NCBI GenBank assembly: GCA_004356385.1
Contig: SMXL01000145.1
Coordinates: 1 to 10,839, forward strand
DNA length: 10,839 nt
DNA from: Bacteroidota bacterium
Lineage (GTDB): Bacteria > Bacteroidota > Rhodothermia > Rhodothermales > UBA10348
Reading direction: 5' to 3'
Shown one piece after another: positions 7,786 to 10,839 of the stretch (position 1 is its first letter; each line of letters starts with the position of its first letter). A model generated the notes under the pieces. It worked only from the letters and a program-made list of their open reading frames with translations. It did not search any database and was not told the DNA's origin. A program made the translations under genes and the position numbers.

Positions 7786-8055
7786 TCAGATAGCCCGACG
7801 GACCTTGCCGGATGATGGAATAGAGTGTCGATCAGCGCTCAGGCGATCTGGCGTGGCAGGCATGTTCGTTTCTAGAAGCCGCATTTTCGGGCCGAGAGAG
7901 CTTTCTTGTTCAGCTGCGGCCAGGGCCTCAGTGGCAAGTTTCAGCCATTCACGAAGGCTGTGGTCTCTTATTAGCTCTTGAGTTACAGCCTCGCGCTGTT
8001 CTTCTGAGAGTTCGCCAGCGAGATAACCGGCAAGAATATGATCATCAATACGCAT
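7786..8055 (-). CDS. Small unrecognised protein with anti-sigma-factor-like N-terminus
   Basis: An 89-residue protein I cannot assign to a family. The first 50 residues are predicted helical and rich in Glu and Ala: DDHILAGYLAGELSEEQR, then a helix ending REWLKLATEALAAAE. This layout (a short helix, 'YLxGELSxEE', then a helix) resembles the N-terminal domain of anti-sigma factors of the FecR or zinc-finger (ZAS) type. However, it has no cysteine at all, so it cannot bind zinc in the usual His-Cys-Cys way, and it lacks the following transmembrane segment. The C-terminal 35 residues (from about SSLGPK) are polar and probably disordered, ending basic (KVRRAI). No sigma factor gene is adjacent: the helicase lies 134 bp upstream and the ABC cassette beyond the hairpin downstream. 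The strand agrees with all neighbours and a probable terminator follows. The ATG at 8055 has no Shine-Dalgarno. It could be a soluble regulator or a shortened relic of a longer protein. Confidence 0.6.
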   Translation of the reverse strand: MRIDDHILAGYLAGELSEEQREAVTQELIRDHSLREWLKLATEALAAAEQESSLGPKMRLLETNMPATPDRLSADRHSIPSSGKVRRAI

Positions 8056-8189
8056 AAAAATCGCCGAGGAAGGGTAATTCTGTGAAGCGGCCCATTCGGC
8101 CGTTAAACCAAATCAACACGCCCACACTGTATCGGCAGAAATATACTCGACTTAACCACTAAACTACTATCGTTACCGCTTTCGAGTCC

Positions 8190-9707
8190 TTAACGCCGCG
8201 ATGACTTTCCCCTCGTATCCCTTGATGAGTACCGCCGTTGATGCTCTTGCTCTCCTTTCTCTTTCTTCGATCGATCCGATTCATCCCGGCCCCGGTGCAA
8301 CTGTTCGTGATATAAATCGTCCAGCATCATCGCCAGCAAAGCAGGTTCTTCGTGCGCCAGCTCCTCAGCGAGCGGCAGAAAACGCTTGAGTCTTTCTCGC
8401 TCCAGATTGGTTTTGTTTCTGAGCGTTGATTCGAGAACGACCGTAAGTCTTTCCGTTACTCGTTCGGTAACCTCTTCCTGGGTAGGCACATCTGATTCTG
8501 TCATGGTTATTCCGTAGCGCTGCCCGATGGCGAGCAGGTCGCGATAATCGTCTATTGTGGTGAGAACCAAAGCGGTCCCGGACTTCCCGGCTCTGGCCGT
8601 TCGCCCGGATCGATGAACATAATACTCTCTGTCCTGGGGCACGTCATACATAAAGACGTGGCTCAGGTCGGTGATGTCAATCCCTCGAGCTGCTACATCC
8701 GTTGCCACGAGAAATTTAAGCGTCCCTTTCCGTATCCGAGCCATGACGTCCTCGCGTGCTCGCTGGGACAAGTCCCCAGAGATGATTGCCGCGTCGTATC
8801 CGTAATTCTGGAGAAACTTCCCTAAATATTCGACTTCCCGTTTCGTATTGGCGAAGATGATGGCGCTTTCCGGATTCTCAAGTTCTATCAGGCGAACCAG
8901 AATGCGATCCTTTTGCATCGGATCGACTCGAAAGTACCGGTGTTCGATCTCTTCGACGCCCACATTTCCCACACTCAGCGAGAGAAATCCGGGGTCGTTG
9001 AGAAACTCGGTCGCGAGGCTTCGAACTCGAGATGGCATGGTCGCACTGAACATGCAAGATTGGCGATCGTGGGAAAAAAACCGCCGTAATTTTATCATGT
9101 CGGGATAAAATCCCATCGACAGCATTTCGTCAGCCTCGTCGAGGATGAGCATCCGAACGTCTTTGAGATTGAGATTGCCTTGTTCAAGGTGGTCCAATAT
9201 GCGACCGGGGGTACCGACCACGAGTTGAACACCATCTCGCAGGGCTTTCAGCTGTGGACCGTAGCGAACGCCTCCATAAATCAGCGCCGCTTCAATAGGG
9301 TGATGGGCTCGAATGCGGCCAAACTCTTCGTAAATCTGTTTGGCAAGTTCTCGCGTGGGCGTCAGAACGAGCGCCTGAACGGACCGATCGGAGGGATCGA
9401 GTAATTGGAACAGAGGCAGTAAAAACGCACCCGTTTTCCCAGACCCTGTTTGGGACTGAACAATCAGGTCCTGCCCGTCGAGTAAGTAGGGGATGGCCAT
9501 TTCTTGAACCGGCATAAGCTCCGTCCAACCCGCTGCTTGGATGGCCGTCTGGATCTCATCAGACAACTCATCCAACTTTGTTGGCGCAAGAGGTGGGTCC
9601 GGTTCGGTGAAGGAACTCTGAGTTCTAGCCTCCTTTCTTTCGGCCTGCGCTCGCGACGTCAGGTCAATAAGGTTCTTGTATGACTTGTGTGTTGGTCCTG
9701 TTGACAT
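8190..9707 (-). CDS. DEAD-box ATP-dependent RNA helicase
   Basis: A 505-residue RNA helicase that unwinds or remodels short RNA duplexes, for example in ribosome assembly, RNA decay or cold adaptation; the exact role cannot be told. All core motifs are present in order: the Q motif (MPVQ, 65-68), motif I SQTGSGKT (85-92), Ia PTRELA (117-122), Ib TPGR (166-169), II DEAD (190-193), III SAT (221-223), IV IIFANTKRE (283-291), V ATDVAARGIDI (335-345) and VI HRSGRTARAG (365-374). It begins with about 40 residues of polar extension before the first conserved helix. The last 85 residues form a charged tail that is first helical (LKRFLPLAEELAHEEPALL), then rich in Lys, Arg and Ser (ending GKSSRR), likely an RNA-binding extension. 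I recognise no DbpA or CsdA signature domain in this tail, so I give no symbol. It starts 83 bp after fabG, without Shine-Dalgarno, and may share its transcript. Confidence 0.96.
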   Translation of the reverse strand: MSTGPTHKSYKNLIDLTSRAQAERKEARTQSSFTEPDPPLAPTKLDELSDEIQTAIQAAGWTELMPVQEMAIPYLLDGQDLIVQSQTGSGKTGAFLLPLFQLLDPSDRSVQALVLTPTRELAKQIYEEFGRIRAHHPIEAALIYGGVRYGPQLKALRDGVQLVVGTPGRILDHLEQGNLNLKDVRMLILDEADEMLSMGFYPDMIKLRRFFSHDRQSCMFSATMPSRVRSLATEFLNDPGFLSLSVGNVGVEEIEHRYFRVDPMQKDRILVRLIELENPESAIIFANTKREVEYLGKFLQNYGYDAAIISGDLSQRAREDVMARIRKGTLKFLVATDVAARGIDITDLSHVFMYDVPQDREYYVHRSGRTARAGKSGTALVLTTIDDYRDLLAIGQRYGITMTESDVPTQEEVTERVTERLTVVLESTLRNKTNLERERLKRFLPLAEELAHEEPALLAMMLDDLYHEQLHRGRDESDRSKKEKGEQEHQRRYSSRDTRGKSSRR

Positions 9708-9790
9708 TTATTGTACTCGAAAAGAAGTGCCAGGGTACTGGAAACGTTGCTCGATTCGTCGTGGGTTTCCACAAAAGATACCCTTCTCCA

Positions 9791-10540
9791 CTACATAGAG
9801 AGTCCCCCGTCTACATGGAGAACATGTCCGGTAATGTACGCCGCGCGATCGGATGCGAGGAAGAGAACCGCATTGGAGACATCTTCCGGCGTCGCCGGTT
9901 TCCCAAGCGGTATAGCAGCTAACATCGCTTCCTGTCCCGCTTCCGAAACTGCCTCTGTCATCTCCGTACTTACGAACCCGGGCGCTACAACATTCACCGT
10001 GATTCCTCTTCGGCCAAGCTCCTTGGCCAAGCTCTTAGACAAGCCGATGATCCCCGCCTTGGATGCTGCGTAGTTTGTTTGGCCCGGATTACCCATCACG
10101 CCCACTACCGAGGACATATTGACGATCCGTCCAGCCCGCTGCTTCATCATCGGTCTGTAGACGGCCTTGCAATAATTGTATACCGACTTGAGATTGGTAT
10201 CCAGAACGGCATCCCAGTCTTCCTCGGTGGATCGCAGCATCAGATTATCTCGGGTTATGCCGGCGTTATTGACCAGGATATCGAGTGTTTCCCATTTTGA
10301 CAAGACCTCATTGACCGACGTCTCTGCGACCGCGGTATCCGCGGCGTCACCCTGGATACACATAGCTTCCACTCCCTTTTCGTGAAGAGACGCGACAAGT
10401 GCATGTGCCTGCTCGGTGGAGGAGCGAAAGGTGAATGCAACCCGTGCGCCCTCAGCTGCAAATGCTTCCACGAGTGATTTCCCAATGCCACGAGAGCCGC
10501 CCGTAACTAGAACACTTTTCCCTTTCAACGACAGATCCAT
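9791..10540 (-). CDS. fabG: 3-oxoacyl-[acyl-carrier-protein] reductase FabG
   Basis: A short-chain dehydrogenase/reductase of 249 residues that uses NADPH to reduce 3-oxoacyl-ACP to 3-hydroxyacyl-ACP, the first reduction in each cycle of type II fatty-acid synthesis in the cytosol. The cofactor-binding TGGSRGIG is at 13-20 and NNAG at 91-94. The catalytic tetrad is Asn116, Ser144, Tyr157 and Lys161 (YAASK at 157-161). The C-terminus GHVLHVDGGLSM is the usual FabG ending, and the length is normal (about 245-250). The ATG directly abuts the TAA of fabD, so translation is probably coupled. The Lys and Arg surface residues expected for ACP contact (RDNL after NNAGIT) are present. The clear fabD linkage supports FabG over another SDR. 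The downstream neighbour is a helicase rather than the acpP found in many fab clusters. Confidence 0.97.
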   Translation of the reverse strand: MDLSLKGKSVLVTGGSRGIGKSLVEAFAAEGARVAFTFRSSTEQAHALVASLHEKGVEAMCIQGDAADTAVAETSVNEVLSKWETLDILVNNAGITRDNLMLRSTEEDWDAVLDTNLKSVYNYCKAVYRPMMKQRAGRIVNMSSVVGVMGNPGQTNYAASKAGIIGLSKSLAKELGRRGITVNVVAPGFVSTEMTEAVSEAGQEAMLAAIPLGKPATPEDVSNAVLFLASDRAAYITGHVLHVDGGLSM

Positions 10541-10839
10541 TTAACTTTCAGATATTGATGCGGCTTCAAGTAGATTTTGCATATCCTCGTACGTGCCCGC
10601 GTGAGCTGATTCGGTATCTCTTCCAAGCGTACGCCTGACCAAACCAGTCAATACTTTTCCGGAACCGACCTCGAGAAACCGGTCGGCACCTGTTTCTTTC
10701 ATGGATGTCAAAGTCTGCGACCACCGAACCGGGGCCGTGAGCTGCTCGATCAGACGGGCGCGAATTTCCTCAGGCTCCGTTGCCGGTTCCGCCGTCACGT
10801 TCAAATAAACGGGGCACGTCGGTGATTTGATCTCCAGAT
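10541..10839 (-). CDS. fabD: Malonyl-CoA:ACP transacylase FabD, C-terminal part (N-terminus outside window)
   Basis: Only the last 98 codons are in the window; the frame is open to the right edge. FabD transfers malonyl from CoA to acyl carrier protein, supplying the extender unit for fatty-acid synthesis. The visible part has the family pattern: CPVYLNVTAEP, then LIEQLTAPVRW, whose Gln corresponds to the active-site glutamine (Gln250 in E. coli), then FLEVGSGKVLTGLVRR near the end. The family more often has GPGKVL; here a serine replaces the proline. The catalytic serine and histidine lie upstream, out of view. An internal TTG at 10804 could be mistaken for a start but lies in the middle of conserved sequence. 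The TAA touches the fabG start with no gap, so the two genes belong to one transcript. Confidence 0.95.
   Translation of the reverse strand, partial: LEIKSPTCPVYLNVTAEPATEPEEIRARLIEQLTAPVRWSQTLTSMKETGADRFLEVGSGKVLTGLVRRTLGRDTESAHAGTYEDMQNLLEAASISES

Noticed and set aside
7775..7981. A 68-codon plus-strand frame opposite the small gene at 7786-8055
   Set aside because: It runs against the direction of every other gene, its translation is Arg- and Ser-rich as in shadow frames, and the opposite frame has a coherent helical composition.
8088..8102. Small hairpin (CGGCC with GGCCG) between the helicase and the small gene, considered as the helicase terminator
   Set aside because: Only five base pairs and no T-run on the minus strand.
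9733..9783. Inverted repeats (GGGTA/TACCC and GGAAAC/GTTTCC) in the fabG-helicase gap, considered as a terminator
   Set aside because: Unequal spacer bases break the stem, the loop is long and no T-run follows in the direction of transcription.

Overview
The window is a compact stretch of bacterial chromosome with every recognisable gene on the minus strand, so the order of transcription runs from the right-hand end to the left. The gene content is housekeeping and envelope-related: fatty-acid synthesis (fabD, fabG), a DEAD-box RNA helicase, a Gld-type ABC-2 export cassette with its usual accessory proteins, the Hsp90 chaperone HtpG and an MFS transporter. Two things point to the Bacteroidota/Rhodothermota/Balneolota side of the FCB group: the ATPase-permease-GldG-DUF4340 cassette, and the absence of Shine-Dalgarno sequences before nearly all starts, with A/T-rich leaders instead. 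This placement is an inference; there is no rRNA or other marker gene here. I see no insertion sequence, phage gene, tRNA, CRISPR array or other obvious sign of horizontal transfer.

Right end (about 9708-10839): the C-terminal third of fabD abuts fabG with no spacer (stop and start codons touch), which suggests translational coupling. These enzymes load malonyl groups onto acyl carrier protein and carry out the first reduction of each elongation cycle. The acpP gene that often follows fabG is absent; a DEAD-box helicase (8190-9707) follows instead.

Middle (7381-8189): a short unrecognised protein of 89 residues, resembling the N-terminal part of an anti-sigma factor but lacking zinc ligands and a membrane segment, is followed by a perfect 11-bp-stem hairpin, probably its terminator. 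A leader of roughly 280 bp without a supportable gene then precedes the ABC cassette.

ABC cassette (3104-7380): an ATPase, a six-helix permease, a GldG-family membrane-anchored auxiliary protein and a DUF4340 protein lie in the same direction with gaps of about 40-100 bp. They look like one functional unit that exports, or mechanically couples to, an unknown envelope substrate.

Left end (1-3103): htpG follows the cassette after a 133-bp gap that is largely filled by five degenerate copies of a 17-bp tandem repeat. This is the most distinctive non-coding signal in the window. An MFS transporter of the DHA1 (drug:H+ antiporter) type, cut by the window edge, lies downstream of htpG.

Overall this is an ordinary core-genome region. 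The items most worth following up are the repeat array upstream of htpG, the small anti-sigma-like protein and the unusual neighbours of fabG.
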